A program made the position numbers and the translations under genes. Positions 12,089 to 21,558 of a stretch of 64,000 nt of DNA are shown piece after piece (position 1 is the first letter of the stretch; the number at the start of each line of letters is the position of its first letter). The notes under the pieces were generated by a model that saw only the letters and a list, made by a program, of their open reading frames with translations, had not been told where the DNA came from and searched no databases. Origin of the DNA: Streptomyces lomondensis (GTDB lineage: Bacteria > Actinomycetota > Actinomycetes > Streptomycetales > Streptomycetaceae); NCBI RefSeq assembly GCF_014651035.1, contig NZ_BMWC01000001.1, positions 1,333,581 to 1,397,580 on the forward strand, in the 5' to 3' direction.

Positions 12089-14820
12089 CGCATGTCTCCC
12101 GCCCTGAGGTGAGTGATCGGTGTCCGGCGTCCCGCCCACCAGGCCTGCGCGACGGCCACCGACCCCGCCAGCAGCACCGCGCCCGCGGCCGGCAGGGCCA
12201 GCGACCACACGTCGGCCCGCAGCACGGCCCCCTCCGGCCCCGTGCCGCCGGACGCGCCGGCCAGGGCGAGCCGGTCCAGGTCGATGCCGGGGGCGAGCAG
12301 CCGTACCGTGGCCCAGCCGACGGCCGTGCCCCCGCCGGCCGCGAGCAGCGCCTGCGGCAGCGCCTCCAGGCCGAGCAGGTGACGCCCCTGGCGGCTCGTC
12401 AGGCCCAGGGCGCGCAGCCGGGCCAGCAGCGCGGTCCGCTCCGGCGCGGACCGCAGCAGGCCGAGCACCAGGGCGAGCAGGGCGTACCCCGCGCCCGCGA
12501 CGACGGCCCAGACGTAGATCCGTTCGGCGCCCGCCTGAAGCGGTGAGTCGGACAGCGCCGCGCGTTCCTCGGCGCGCAGTGTCACGGAGAGGCCGGGCCC
12601 GGCGCCGCGCACGGCCGCCCGCAGTGCCCGCGTGTCGAGTCCGGCACCGGCCGCCAGCAGGGTCGTGGGACCGCCGGAGCCCTTCAGGCCCGCCGCGTCG
12701 ACCAGCAGGAACTCGCCCTCGGGGACGGCCGGGGTGTGGGGGAGCACGGTGGTGATCCGCACCGTGACGGCTCCGTCCTCCGTCACGATCCGGCGCGGCG
12801 CCCGCCCGAGCCGCTCGGCGACCCCGGGGGAGGCGACGGCGTCCAGCGCCCCGCCCCCGGCCCCCAACCGGTCGGCCGGGAAACCCCCGAGGCCCATCCG
12901 CCGGGCCAGCTCCGCGTAGGTGTCCGGCTCGACCCCGGCCACGGGCAGCGATCGCGTCTCGTCGGAGGCGCGCTCCGAGGCGTACGTGAGGCCCACGGCC
13001 GTGACCTGCCGTACGCCCGCCACAGCCCGTACCGCACGCACCAGTCCGGCCGGGAGGGGGCTGCCGTCGGTCGTGGAGATCCGCGCGTCCGCGCCCGTCT
13101 CCAGCAGCGCGGCCCGGTCCCGGGCGTCGGCCACGCCCTTCAGCACGGACCCTCCGAACGCGGCCGTCGTCAGGGCCGTCAGCAGGGCGAGCAGCGGCAG
13201 TGTGGCGACCGCCGCCGGTGAGCGGCCCGCGTGGGCCAGCGACAGGAACCCGACCAGCCCGCGCAGCCGCCCGGCCGGGCCGGCGGCCCACCGCAGGGGC
13301 AGCGGGTACAGCCGGACGAGGACCAGCGCGGCGGCCAGCCCGACGAGCACCGGGGCGGCGCTCACCAGCAGATCGCCCGCCCCGTCCGTACCGCGGCGGC
13401 GCAGCGCCGCCACCGAGCCGACGGCCAGTACCAGCACGGTCAGTTCGGCGACCGTGCGGCGCCCGCCGGGCCTGGCGCGGGCGAGGTCGTCGCGCTCGCG
13501 GTGCGCCCGCGGCCTGCGGTGCGCCACGACCGCGCGTACCGGCAGCGCGGCACAGGCGAGCAAGGCCACGGCGCCCGCCCCGACCACGGCGGGCAGCGGC
13601 CGGGCCTCGTCCACGACGAGCACGGCGAGCAGCAGGCCGCACGCCGCCGCGGGCACCGCGGGCACCGCCGTCTCGGCCAGCAGCCGCCCGGCGATGCCGC
13701 GCAGGGAGCCGCCCCGGGCCCGCAGCAGGGCGAGTTCGGCGTCGCGGCGGGCGGCGGCCAGACCACCGCTCATGACCAGGACGACGACGGCGACCGCGGC
13801 CATTCCGAAGGCCGCGACGGCGACCACGGGCGCGATCGCGTCACGGGTCTCCGTGTGGGAGGCGACGACCTGATCCAGGTCGGTGGACAGCTGCGCCGTC
13901 GCACCGGCGGCCCCGCGCATCCGCACCAGCCCCGGCCCGTCCTCCAGGGAGGCGACCGCCTCGACGAGCGCCGAGGTGTCCGCCCCGGTGAGCCGCCCGG
14001 TCGCCGGCGCGAACCGCCAGTACTTCTCCGGCTCGCCCTGGCCGCCGAGCAGCGCCGGCGCGGCCCCGGGCGCCAGCAGGACGCCCGCCTCCCAGTAGAA
14101 CTGCGGCGGCCGGCCGCTGGTGTCGGCCAGGGCAGGGGTGCGCAGGACCGGTTCGGCGGACCAGTAACTCCGCCGCGGCTGCCGGGGTTCGAGGATGCCG
14201 GTGATCCGTACGGTCAGCGGTCCGTCCGGGAAGCCGGCCAGGGTGAGCGTGGCGCCGGTCCGCAACCGCAGCGTGCGGGCGGTCTCGGTGGTCACGGCGC
14301 CTTCCACCACCCTGGTGTCCACGGTCACCGGTGTGCCGGCGGTGGGCAGCCGGCCCTCCCGCACGGTGGCGTGGCGGGCCGCTCCCGACTGCGTGACCAG
14401 GGTGAAGCGGGGCGGCAGCCCGTCCGGCCGGGGCAGCGACGGGTCCTGTGCCTCCAGGCTCTTGGCGGTCCGCACCCCGTACGCCGACTGGGCCGGGTCC
14501 GCCCGCAGCGGCTCGGGCAGCAGCGCCCGCGCCTTGCCGTCGACCGCCGCCAGCGCCTCCGGCCGCACCGCGTCCGCACGGGCCTCGTCGGGCAGTTCGA
14601 GACCGGGCTGCGGCGCCCTCAGCTCCAGCACGGTGGACTCGGCGGATGCCGCCGCGACGGCCTCGCGCAGCCCGTCCGTCTCGTACGCCTCGACCGCCCG
14701 CGGCAGGACGGCCGCGAGGAACGCCGTGACCAGCACCAGCACGCCGAAGGCGACGGTGGACCAGGGCGCGGTCCGCAGCCGGGTCCGCACCCATGGCGCG
14801 CCCTGCGCGTTCGGCGGCAT
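12085..14820 (-). CDS. FtsX-like ABC transporter permease
   Basis: 911 residues. It has an N-terminal membrane helix (residues about 16-35, TVAFGVLVLVTAFLAAVLP), a large extracytoplasmic domain, a first FtsX-type helix group (about 330-460), a second outside domain and a last helix group (about 760-890). This doubled layout resembles MacB/LolCE-like export systems acting on lipoproteins, peptides or antibiotics. The ATG at 14820 has a GGAGG site 4-8 nt upstream, lies 1 nt after the preceding permease stop, and gives MPPNAQGAPWVRTRL. The real substrate is unknown. Confidence 0.88.
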   Translation of the reverse strand: MPPNAQGAPWVRTRLRTAPWSTVAFGVLVLVTAFLAAVLPRAVEAYETDGLREAVAAASAESTVLELRAPQPGLELPDEARADAVRPEALAAVDGKARALLPEPLRADPAQSAYGVRTAKSLEAQDPSLPRPDGLPPRFTLVTQSGAARHATVREGRLPTAGTPVTVDTRVVEGAVTTETARTLRLRTGATLTLAGFPDGPLTVRITGILEPRQPRRSYWSAEPVLRTPALADTSGRPPQFYWEAGVLLAPGAAPALLGGQGEPEKYWRFAPATGRLTGADTSALVEAVASLEDGPGLVRMRGAAGATAQLSTDLDQVVASHTETRDAIAPVVAVAAFGMAAVAVVVLVMSGGLAAARRDAELALLRARGGSLRGIAGRLLAETAVPAVPAAACGLLLAVLVVDEARPLPAVVGAGAVALLACAALPVRAVVAHRRPRAHRERDDLARARPGGRRTVAELTVLVLAVGSVAALRRRGTDGAGDLLVSAAPVLVGLAAALVLVRLYPLPLRWAAGPAGRLRGLVGFLSLAHAGRSPAAVATLPLLALLTALTTAAFGGSVLKGVADARDRAALLETGADARISTTDGSPLPAGLVRAVRAVAGVRQVTAVGLTYASERASDETRSLPVAGVEPDTYAELARRMGLGGFPADRLGAGGGALDAVASPGVAERLGRAPRRIVTEDGAVTVRITTVLPHTPAVPEGEFLLVDAAGLKGSGGPTTLLAAGAGLDTRALRAAVRGAGPGLSVTLRAEERAALSDSPLQAGAERIYVWAVVAGAGYALLALVLGLLRSAPERTALLARLRALGLTSRQGRHLLGLEALPQALLAAGGGTAVGWATVRLLAPGIDLDRLALAGASGGTGPEGAVLRADVWSLALPAAGAVLLAGSVAVAQAWWAGRRTPITHLRAGDMR

Positions 14821-14821
14821 C

Positions 14822-17800
14822 TCAGTCCTCCCCCTGGTGGCGGAGCGCGACCGCCGGCTCGGCACGGCGCAGCGCCGACGCGGCGGTGATCAGCAGGAGC
14901 GGGGCGGCCACCCCCACGAGCAGCAGGGCCACCCGGGACACCGGGAGGTCGACGAGGACCGGCGGGACCGGCCGCGCCGCATCGGAGGTCAGCACGATCA
15001 GCGGGACGACGGCCCGCGTCAGGACGGTGCCGAGAGCGAGCCCGGCGAGCAGACCGGCGCCGATGAGCAGGGTCTGCTCCGTCGCGACCAGCCGGGCGAG
15101 GTCCCGGCGGGGCGTGCCCAGGGCGCGCAGTACCGCGAACTCCGCGGCCCGCTCCCGCCGCGCCCCGGCGGCGCTCACCGCGAAACCCCCGGCGGCGAGG
15201 GCCGCGGCGGCCACCGCCACCGCCGTCAGCGCCGAGCGCGGTCCGGCGCCGAGCGGATCCCGCAGCAGCTCGGCCGCCGTCTCGTCCCGCACCAGCACCT
15301 GCTGCGGTCCGAGATCCGGGCGCGCCCGCAGCGCCGCGGCGACCTCGGGGGCCTTGCCGGGGGCGGCGCTCACCCACCACTCGGTGGGGGCGAGCGGCGC
15401 ACTGGCCCGCTGGGCCAGCACGGCGTCGACGGCCCGCAGATCGAGCAGCAGCGCCCCACCGGCCACGGTCTCTCCGTCCGGGCCGGCGGCGGTGGTCGGC
15501 AGCTCCTCCACCGACCGCACGATCCGCACCCGCAGCTCCTCCCCGGACAGCGGTACGTCGACGGTGTCGCCGGGCCGGGCCCCGGCCGCCCGCAGGAAGT
15601 CCCGGGTGGCTACGGCGGACAGGCGCGGCGGCGGCCCGTCCCCGGCGGTGGTGACGCGGACGGTGTAGATCGGCGCCGCGCCGTAACCGTCGTCGCTGCC
15701 GGCGCCGGTGCCGTACGAAACGGTCAGCGGCGCGGTCCCCGACACGGCGGGCTGCGCGGCCGTACGGGCGAGGACGGTGCCGTTCTCCGTCACGGTCCGG
15801 TCGCCCCGCCAGCGCGTCCCGGCGGGCACCGCGACGGTCCGCGCGGAGCCGTCGCGGCCGGTGGCGAGCAGCCGTTCGACGGTGAACCGGTGTCCCTCGG
15901 GACGGCCGACGGGGGAGGTGTCGTCGAGCTGAAGTCCGGTCAGCCGCAGCGGTCCGGCCGGGGCGGCACGACGGCCCGTCGCCGTCATGTCCAGGTCGAG
16001 CGTGGTGCGGTGGACCCGGCCGTCCACCGGGACGTTCCCGGCCCCCAGCCGGTAGGCGATGCCGTACCGGTCCTCGACGACCACGGTGAGCAGGGGCGCG
16101 CGGCCGGAGGGGGAACGTCCCGTCCGGGGCCGTACGTCGGTGATCCGCACGTCGAGGGCGAGCCGCCGGGTGCCGTCGGGAAGGAGCACGGGCCGGTCCT
16201 TGTCCTGCGCGGGCGGCGCTAGGGCCCGCAGCAGCTTCGCCGGGGGCTCGTCGGCGAGGTCGCCGCGCATCAGCATCCCGTTCCCGACGCGGGCCGTGTC
16301 CAGGGCGAGGACCGTCGCCTCGCGGCCGCCGGACAGACCCAGGGCGGCGCGGTGCGCGGGAGCGGCGTCCCGGGCCCCGGGCAGCGCGGTGTAGAGGCCG
16401 GTCTGCCCGGGGCTGCCCGGCCGGTGGTCGAGGACCCGCACGGAGGCGCCCGTCCGGAAGTCGGCCTGGTCGTCCTGCGACCGGTCCCAGGACGCGCCGT
16501 GCCCGATCGCCAGCATCCCGGTCGCCACGGCGATGACCAGCAGCAGCACCGGCCCCGCCCCGCGCAGCGGGCGCCGGCTGAACTGCCAGCCCGCCAGCGC
16601 CGCCGGCAGCCCCCGCCCGCGCGCGGACCGCCGCTCGGCGAGCCGGGCCGCGAGCGGCAGCAGACGCAGTGTCAGCACCGTGCCCGCCAGCAGCGCCAGC
16701 GCGGGCGCCGCGACCAGCAGCGGATCGATGCCCAGCTGCCCGGCCCGGTCCCGGCTGAGCACCCCACCGCCGGTGGCGCCGGCCTGCCGGTCGAGCTGCC
16801 AGTACGCCACGCCCGCGATCAGCAGCAGCCCGGCATCGGCTCCGGCGCGCACGGGCACGGCCGACGCGGCGGCCCGGACCCGACGCAGCCTCACGGCAGT
16901 GCCCGCCGCAGCCGCCAGCGCGGGCGCCACGACCGCCGCCGCGCACGCCACCGCCACCCCGGCGGCGACCAGCCAGACCGGGCCCGACGGGGCGGCGTCG
17001 AGCCGCAGCCCGATCCGGTCGAGCGAGGACCACCGGGCCAGCAGCCGGGCCAGCGGGCCGGACAGCAACGCGGCACCGACCGCGGCGGGCACCGCCAGCA
17101 GCAGCGCCTCCAGCGCGGCGAGTGCGGCGATCCGGCCGCGCGCCGCGCCCCTGGCCCGCAGCAGCTCGGTCTCGCCCGCCCGCTCGCCGTCCAGCAGCCG
17201 GGCCACCAGCAGCAGCGCGTAGCCGGCGAGCAGCACCAGCTGCACGGAGACGATCACCAGGGTGGACCGGGACACCAGCAGGGCCCGCCCGGTCCGGTCG
17301 AGCACCTCGGGCAGCGCGGTGCGCACGTCCGCCTCGCCCCCGAGTGCCGGGTCCGCGCGCAGCGCCCCGGCCGCGCGCAGGGCCGCCGCGCGGAGCGCGC
17401 CGATGCCGTCGGTGGTGAAGGTCCGGTAGTCGGCCGTCGCCACCCAGCCGGTGCCGTCCCCGGAGGTGCGGCCGGAGGCGAGCACCGACCCATCGGCCAG
17501 CAGCGGCCCATACGTGGTGAAGGCGACGGTGCGCACGCCCTGGCCGCCGAGCGTGTCCGCCTGCCAGTAGGGATCGGAGCTGTCGGCCGCCCGGTACACG
17601 CCCGTCACCCGCACCCGGAGCGGCTCGCCGCCCAGCCGGTCGGTGAGCGTGAGGCGCGCTCCGGGCCGGAGCCTCAGCCGTTCGGCGGCCGTCTCGGGCA
17701 GGGCGACGGGCACGGCGGCGGTGCGGGCGGCCGGGGCCGCCCCCGGCAGGGTGCCTGAGACCAGCCGGATCCGGGACCGGTCGAGGGCGGCGAGGTGCGT

Positions 17801-18157
17801 GAGGTCGGGTTCCCCGGCGCGGGCGTCGGCGTCCTGGAGGGAACGGGGCAGGGCGTACGGCCCGGACCGCTCCAGCCTCCGCACGGTCACCGGCAGTCCG
17901 CCGAACGCCTCCCGCGCCCCGCGCACCACGGCCCGCTGGGCCGCGTCCCGCCGCTGCCGGGGCACGTCCGCCTCGACGACGAGGGAGGCCGAGGCCGCGG
18001 CCCGGCCGCCCAGGGTGGTGCGCAGCGCCGCGTCCCCGACGGAGCCGGAGAAGGCCGTGAGGGCGGCGAGCACCGAGGCGGTCAGCAGGACGGCGAGCAG
18101 GGCGGCCGTGAGGAGCAGCCGATGCGCCCGCAGGCGCAGCAGCAGTAACCCCGTCAC
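14822..18157 (-). CDS. FtsX-like ABC transporter permease
   Basis: 1111 residues, first gene of the minus-strand ABC operon. The N-terminal helix LLLTAALLAVLLTASVLAALTAF (residues about 14-36, shown here in part as LLLTAALLAVLLTAS) is followed by a large outside domain, FtsX-type helices around 270-420 and 470-500, a second outside domain (about 540-960) and closing helices near 980-1090. It pairs with the second permease and the ATPase downstream. The GTG at 18157 has GGAAG only 2 nt upstream, a tight spacing, but no earlier in-frame start fits. A divergent, frameshifted ATPase gene starts 141 nt away. Confidence 0.85.
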   Translation of the reverse strand: MTGLLLLRLRAHRLLLTAALLAVLLTASVLAALTAFSGSVGDAALRTTLGGRAAASASLVVEADVPRQRRDAAQRAVVRGAREAFGGLPVTVRRLERSGPYALPRSLQDADARAGEPDLTHLAALDRSRIRLVSGTLPGAAPAARTAAVPVALPETAAERLRLRPGARLTLTDRLGGEPLRVRVTGVYRAADSSDPYWQADTLGGQGVRTVAFTTYGPLLADGSVLASGRTSGDGTGWVATADYRTFTTDGIGALRAAALRAAGALRADPALGGEADVRTALPEVLDRTGRALLVSRSTLVIVSVQLVLLAGYALLLVARLLDGERAGETELLRARGAARGRIAALAALEALLLAVPAAVGAALLSGPLARLLARWSSLDRIGLRLDAAPSGPVWLVAAGVAVACAAAVVAPALAAAAGTAVRLRRVRAAASAVPVRAGADAGLLLIAGVAYWQLDRQAGATGGGVLSRDRAGQLGIDPLLVAAPALALLAGTVLTLRLLPLAARLAERRSARGRGLPAALAGWQFSRRPLRGAGPVLLLVIAVATGMLAIGHGASWDRSQDDQADFRTGASVRVLDHRPGSPGQTGLYTALPGARDAAPAHRAALGLSGGREATVLALDTARVGNGMLMRGDLADEPPAKLLRALAPPAQDKDRPVLLPDGTRRLALDVRITDVRPRTGRSPSGRAPLLTVVVEDRYGIAYRLGAGNVPVDGRVHRTTLDLDMTATGRRAAPAGPLRLTGLQLDDTSPVGRPEGHRFTVERLLATGRDGSARTVAVPAGTRWRGDRTVTENGTVLARTAAQPAVSGTAPLTVSYGTGAGSDDGYGAAPIYTVRVTTAGDGPPPRLSAVATRDFLRAAGARPGDTVDVPLSGEELRVRIVRSVEELPTTAAGPDGETVAGGALLLDLRAVDAVLAQRASAPLAPTEWWVSAAPGKAPEVAAALRARPDLGPQQVLVRDETAAELLRDPLGAGPRSALTAVAVAAAALAAGGFAVSAAGARRERAAEFAVLRALGTPRRDLARLVATEQTLLIGAGLLAGLALGTVLTRAVVPLIVLTSDAARPVPPVLVDLPVSRVALLLVGVAAPLLLITAASALRRAEPAVALRHQGED

Positions 18158-18298
18158 TCTTCCGCCCCCACCCCGTCGGCCGAGCCCTCTTGCCCCAACT
18201 CGGCATGCATATCACGGAGTTAACCGCCAGGCACACGCGTTCGAACCCGGGTCGTTCCGCTCTTGACCGTCCGGACCGGTTCCGGATGGGATGCGGTG

Positions 18299-19029
18299 AT
18301 GACCGAGAACACCAGCCCGGGGCCCGGTGCCGCCCTCGCCGACGACGCGTCCGGTGAGCCGATGCTGCGGGTGGCGGACGTGCACCACTCCTACGGCACG
18401 GGCGCCGCGGCCGTGCACGCGCTGCGCGGGGCCTCCTTCGCCGTCCGGCGCGGTGAACTGGTCGCCCTCAAAGGCCGTTCGGGCTCCGGCAAGACGACGC
18501 TGCTCCACCTGATCGGCGGCCTCGACACCCCGCAGCGCGGCCGTGTCGTCGTCGGCGGCACCGACCTGTCGGCGCTGAGCGAGAGCGAGCTGCTGGCACT
18601 GCGCCGCGACCGGATCGGTTTCGTCTTCCAGTCCTTCGGGCTCATCCCCATCCTCACCGCCGCCGAGAACGTGGGCGTGCCGCTGCGGCTGCGCCGGGCC
18701 GAGCCGCGCGCACGGGAGGAGCGGGTGGCGCTGCTGCTGGCCCTGTGGGACTCACCGGCCACGAGAGGCAGCGGCCCGCCGAGCTCTCCGGCGGGCAGCA
18801 GCAGCGCGTCGCCATCGCCCGGGCCCTCGCCAACCGCCCGGCCCTGCTGCTCGCCGACGAGCCGACCGGCCAGCTCGACGCCGCCACCGGCCTGGCGGTG
18901 ATGGAACTGCTGCGGGCCGTGGTCCGCAGCGAGGGCGTCACGGCCCTCGTCGCCACCCACGACCCCCAACTCCTCGGCCTTGCCGACCGCGTGCTGGAGC
19001 TGAGCGACGGAGTGGTCGTCGAGGGGTGA
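18299..19029 (+). pseudogene. ABC transporter ATP-binding protein, frameshifted
   Basis: The first part (from ATG 18299, MTENTSPGPG) encodes Walker A KGRSGSGKTTLLHL and Q-loop FVFQSFGLIPIL in one frame. The rest, LSGGQQQRVAIARAL, Walker B LLADEPTGQLD and H-loop VATHDPQ, lies in the -1 frame. The switch is at about 18743-18746: CCCTGTGGGACTC, where CCCTGGTGGGACTC would keep the frame (LALVGLTGHE). One missing G therefore breaks the gene. Without it the product would be about 243 residues of a LolD-type ATPase. There is no classical slippery heptamer, so a real deletion or a sequencing error is more likely than programmed frameshifting. It is divergent from the permease operon, which has its own intact ATPase. 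Confidence 0.85.
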
Positions 19030-19042
19030 GAGGGTGGGGGCC

Positions 19043-19777
19043 ATGGTCGCGATCAGTCTGAGCAAGGTCGAGGAGACCGCTCCCGCGCTGGTGAACCTCT
19101 ACAAGAGCGCCGGGGCCTCCCTCACGAAGCACGGCCTCGACGGCATGCGCGCCGCCGTCTACCTCGTGGTCGACTACTCCGGGTCCATGAAGCCGTACTA
19201 CAAGGACGGCAGCGTGCAGGCGCTGGCCGACCGGGTGCTCGGGCTGTCGGCGCATCTCGACGACGACGGCAGCGTGCCGGTCGTGTTCTTCTCCACGGAC
19301 GTCGACGCCGAGACCGAGATCGCCCTGGCCGGCCACCAGGGCCGGATCGACCGGATCGTGGCCGGGCTCGGGCACATGGGGAAGACCAGCTACCACCTGG
19401 CGATGGACGCCGTCATCGACCACTACCTCGACAGCGGGACGGCCGAGCCGGCCCTCGTGGTCTTCCAGACCGACGGCGGGCCGATCAACAAGCTCGCCGC
19501 CGAACGGTATCTGTGCAAGGCGGCGAAGCTCCCGCTGTTCTGGCAGTTCATCGGCTTCGGCGACCCGGGCAGCAAGCAGTTCGACTTCCTGCGCAAGCTG
19601 GACGAGCTGGCCGTGCCCGACAAGCGGGCCGTCGACAACGCCGGGTTCTTCCACGCGGGCCAGGAGCCGACGAAGGTCTCGGACGCCGAGCTGTACGACC
19701 GGCTGGTGGGGGAGTTCCCCCAGTGGCTGGCGGCCGCCAGGGCCCAGGGGATCGTGCGGGATCCCGGCAGCCGCTGA
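19043..19777 (+). CDS. von Willebrand factor A domain protein (TerF/TerY-like)
   Basis: 244 residues in one vWA domain. The MIDAS motif is VVDYSGSMK (residues about 47-55), with later metal-site residues in GKTSYH and QTDGGP. The opening MVAISLSKVEETAPALVNLY matches vWA proteins linked to tellurite-resistance/TerD-type gene sets in actinomycetes, which likely bind partners through a Mg2+-dependent face in the cytoplasm. The ATG at 19043 is preceded by a G-rich site; a GTG at 19034 adds three residues. No other ter gene lies nearby. Confidence 0.85.
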   Translation: MVAISLSKVEETAPALVNLYKSAGASLTKHGLDGMRAAVYLVVDYSGSMKPYYKDGSVQALADRVLGLSAHLDDDGSVPVVFFSTDVDAETEIALAGHQGRIDRIVAGLGHMGKTSYHLAMDAVIDHYLDSGTAEPALVVFQTDGGPINKLAAERYLCKAAKLPLFWQFIGFGDPGSKQFDFLRKLDELAVPDKRAVDNAGFFHAGQEPTKVSDAELYDRLVGEFPQWLAAARAQGIVRDPGSR

Positions 19778-19878
19778 GCCGTCCGCTCGCCCCCTTGGCC
19801 CAGCCGCCCCCACGCCCCGTTTGCACCGCCGCGCAGCCGTGCCACGCTGGGAAGGATCCGACGGGGAGGCGACGACGC

Positions 19879-21534
19879 ATGGGCGACGACGGCGCACGAC
19901 GGGTGTACGGGACGGCATCCGCCCGCAGGAGGCCTCCTGCCGGCAAGGGCGAGAAGCTCGCCGACTGGGCGGACGGGCGGCTCGGTCTCTACGGGCTGGC
20001 CAAGGCCAACATGCGCAAGGTCTTTCCGGACCACTGGTCCTTCATGCTGGGCGAGGTCACCCTCTACAGCTTCATCGTGCTGATCCTCACCGGCGTCTAC
20101 CTCACCCTGTTCTTCGAGCCGAGCATGCAGGAGGTCGTCTACCACGGCTCCTACACGGAGCTCAACGGCGTGCTCATGTCCAGGGCGTTCGAGTCCACGC
20201 TGGACATCAGCTTCGACGTGCGCGGCGGGCTGCTGATACGGCAGATCCACCACTGGGCGGCGCTGGTCTTCATCACCGGCATGATGGTGCACATGATGCG
20301 GGTGTTCTTCACGGGCGCCTTCCGCAAGCCGCGCGAGCTGAACTGGGTCTTCGGCTGGACCCTGCTGATGCTCGGCATCATCACCGGCCTGACCGGCTAC
20401 TCCCTCCCCGACGACCTGCTGTCCGGCACCGGCCTGCGCTTCGCGCACGGCGCCATCCTGTCCATCCCGATCGTCGGGACGTACGTGGCGTTCTTCCTCT
20501 TCGGCGGGGAGTTCCCGGGCGACGACATCATTTCGCGCCTGTTCCCGGTCCATGTGCTGCTGCTGCCCGGGATCATGCTGGGCCTGGTGACCGCCCATCT
20601 GATCCTGGTCTTCTACCACAAGCACACCCAGTTCCCGGGCCCCGGACGCAAGGAGCGGACGGTCGTCGGGATGCCCTTCCTGCCGGTCTACATGGCCAAG
20701 GCGGGCGGCTTCTTCTTCCTCGTCTTCGGCGTCCTGACCATCATGGGCGCGATCGCCCAGATCAACCCCGTGTGGGCGTTCGGCCCCTACCGCCCCGACC
20801 TGGTCACCACGGGCGCCCAGCCCGACTGGTACCTCGGGTTCTCCGAGGGGCTGATCCGGGTGATGCCGGGATGGGAGATCAACCTGTGGGGCCACACGCT
20901 GGCGCTCGGCGTGTTCATCCCGTTCGCGCTCTTCCCGCTGGTCATGCTCGCCATCGGCGCCTACCCCTTCATCGAGGCGTGGATCACCGGCGACAAACGC
21001 GAGCACCACATCCTGGACCGGCCGCGCAACGTGCCCGTGCGCACCGGCCTCGGCGTGGCCTGGCTGACGCTGTACGCGGTGCTGCTGATCGGCGGCGGCA
21101 ACGACATCGTCGCCACCCATCTGCATCTGTCCATCAACGTGATCACCTGGTTCGTGCGGATCGGCGCCTTCGTGCTGCCGGTCGTCGCCTTCATCGTCAC
21201 CAAGAAGATCTGCATGGGCCTCCAGCGCCGCGACCGCGCCAAAGTCCTGCACGGCAGGGAGACGGGCACCATCAAACGGCTGCCGACCGGCGAGTACACC
21301 GAGGTGCACGAGCCCCTCTCGCAGGCCGAGCTGTTCACCCTCACCCAGCACGAGCAGAACCCGCCGTACGAGGTCGGGCCCGAGGTCGACGCGGGCGGCG
21401 TCCGCCGCAAGGTCAAGCGCTCCGAGCGGCTGCGCGCCCGGCTGGCGAAGGCCATGTTCGGGCCCGACGCGCGGATCGAGAAGCCGACGGTGGAGGAGTA
21501 CCGGGAGATCACCAGCGGCGACCACCACCACTGA
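19879..21534 (+). CDS. Stand-alone QcrB-type cytochrome b subunit
   Basis: 551 residues, matching actinobacterial cytochrome bc1 subunit B. It would hold two b hemes and oxidise menaquinol in the membrane. Seen: N-terminal helix LYSFIVLILTGVYLTLFF, heme-ligand helices RQIHHWAALVFITGMMVHMM and HVLLLPGIMLGLVTAHLI, with H residues spaced for two hemes, the Qo-site segment GAQPDWYLGFSEG (PDWY), and further C-terminal helices. A charged tail (about 430-551) is typical of Streptomyces QcrB. The ATG at 19879 has GGGGAGGC 8 nt upstream. No qcrA or qcrC is adjacent, so this is probably an extra paralogue rather than the main bc complex gene. Confidence 0.9.
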   Translation: MGDDGARRVYGTASARRRPPAGKGEKLADWADGRLGLYGLAKANMRKVFPDHWSFMLGEVTLYSFIVLILTGVYLTLFFEPSMQEVVYHGSYTELNGVLMSRAFESTLDISFDVRGGLLIRQIHHWAALVFITGMMVHMMRVFFTGAFRKPRELNWVFGWTLLMLGIITGLTGYSLPDDLLSGTGLRFAHGAILSIPIVGTYVAFFLFGGEFPGDDIISRLFPVHVLLLPGIMLGLVTAHLILVFYHKHTQFPGPGRKERTVVGMPFLPVYMAKAGGFFFLVFGVLTIMGAIAQINPVWAFGPYRPDLVTTGAQPDWYLGFSEGLIRVMPGWEINLWGHTLALGVFIPFALFPLVMLAIGAYPFIEAWITGDKREHHILDRPRNVPVRTGLGVAWLTLYAVLLIGGGNDIVATHLHLSINVITWFVRIGAFVLPVVAFIVTKKICMGLQRRDRAKVLHGRETGTIKRLPTGEYTEVHEPLSQAELFTLTQHEQNPPYEVGPEVDAGGVRRKVKRSERLRARLAKAMFGPDARIEKPTVEEYREITSGDHHH

Positions 21535-21558
21535 CCGGGCCGGAGTCCCCGGCGCCCG

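Noticed and set aside
18740..18750. Programmed -1 frameshift in the divergent ABC ATPase
   Set aside because: No X-XXY-YYZ slippery heptamer and no evident downstream pseudoknot; a one-base deletion explains the data more simply.
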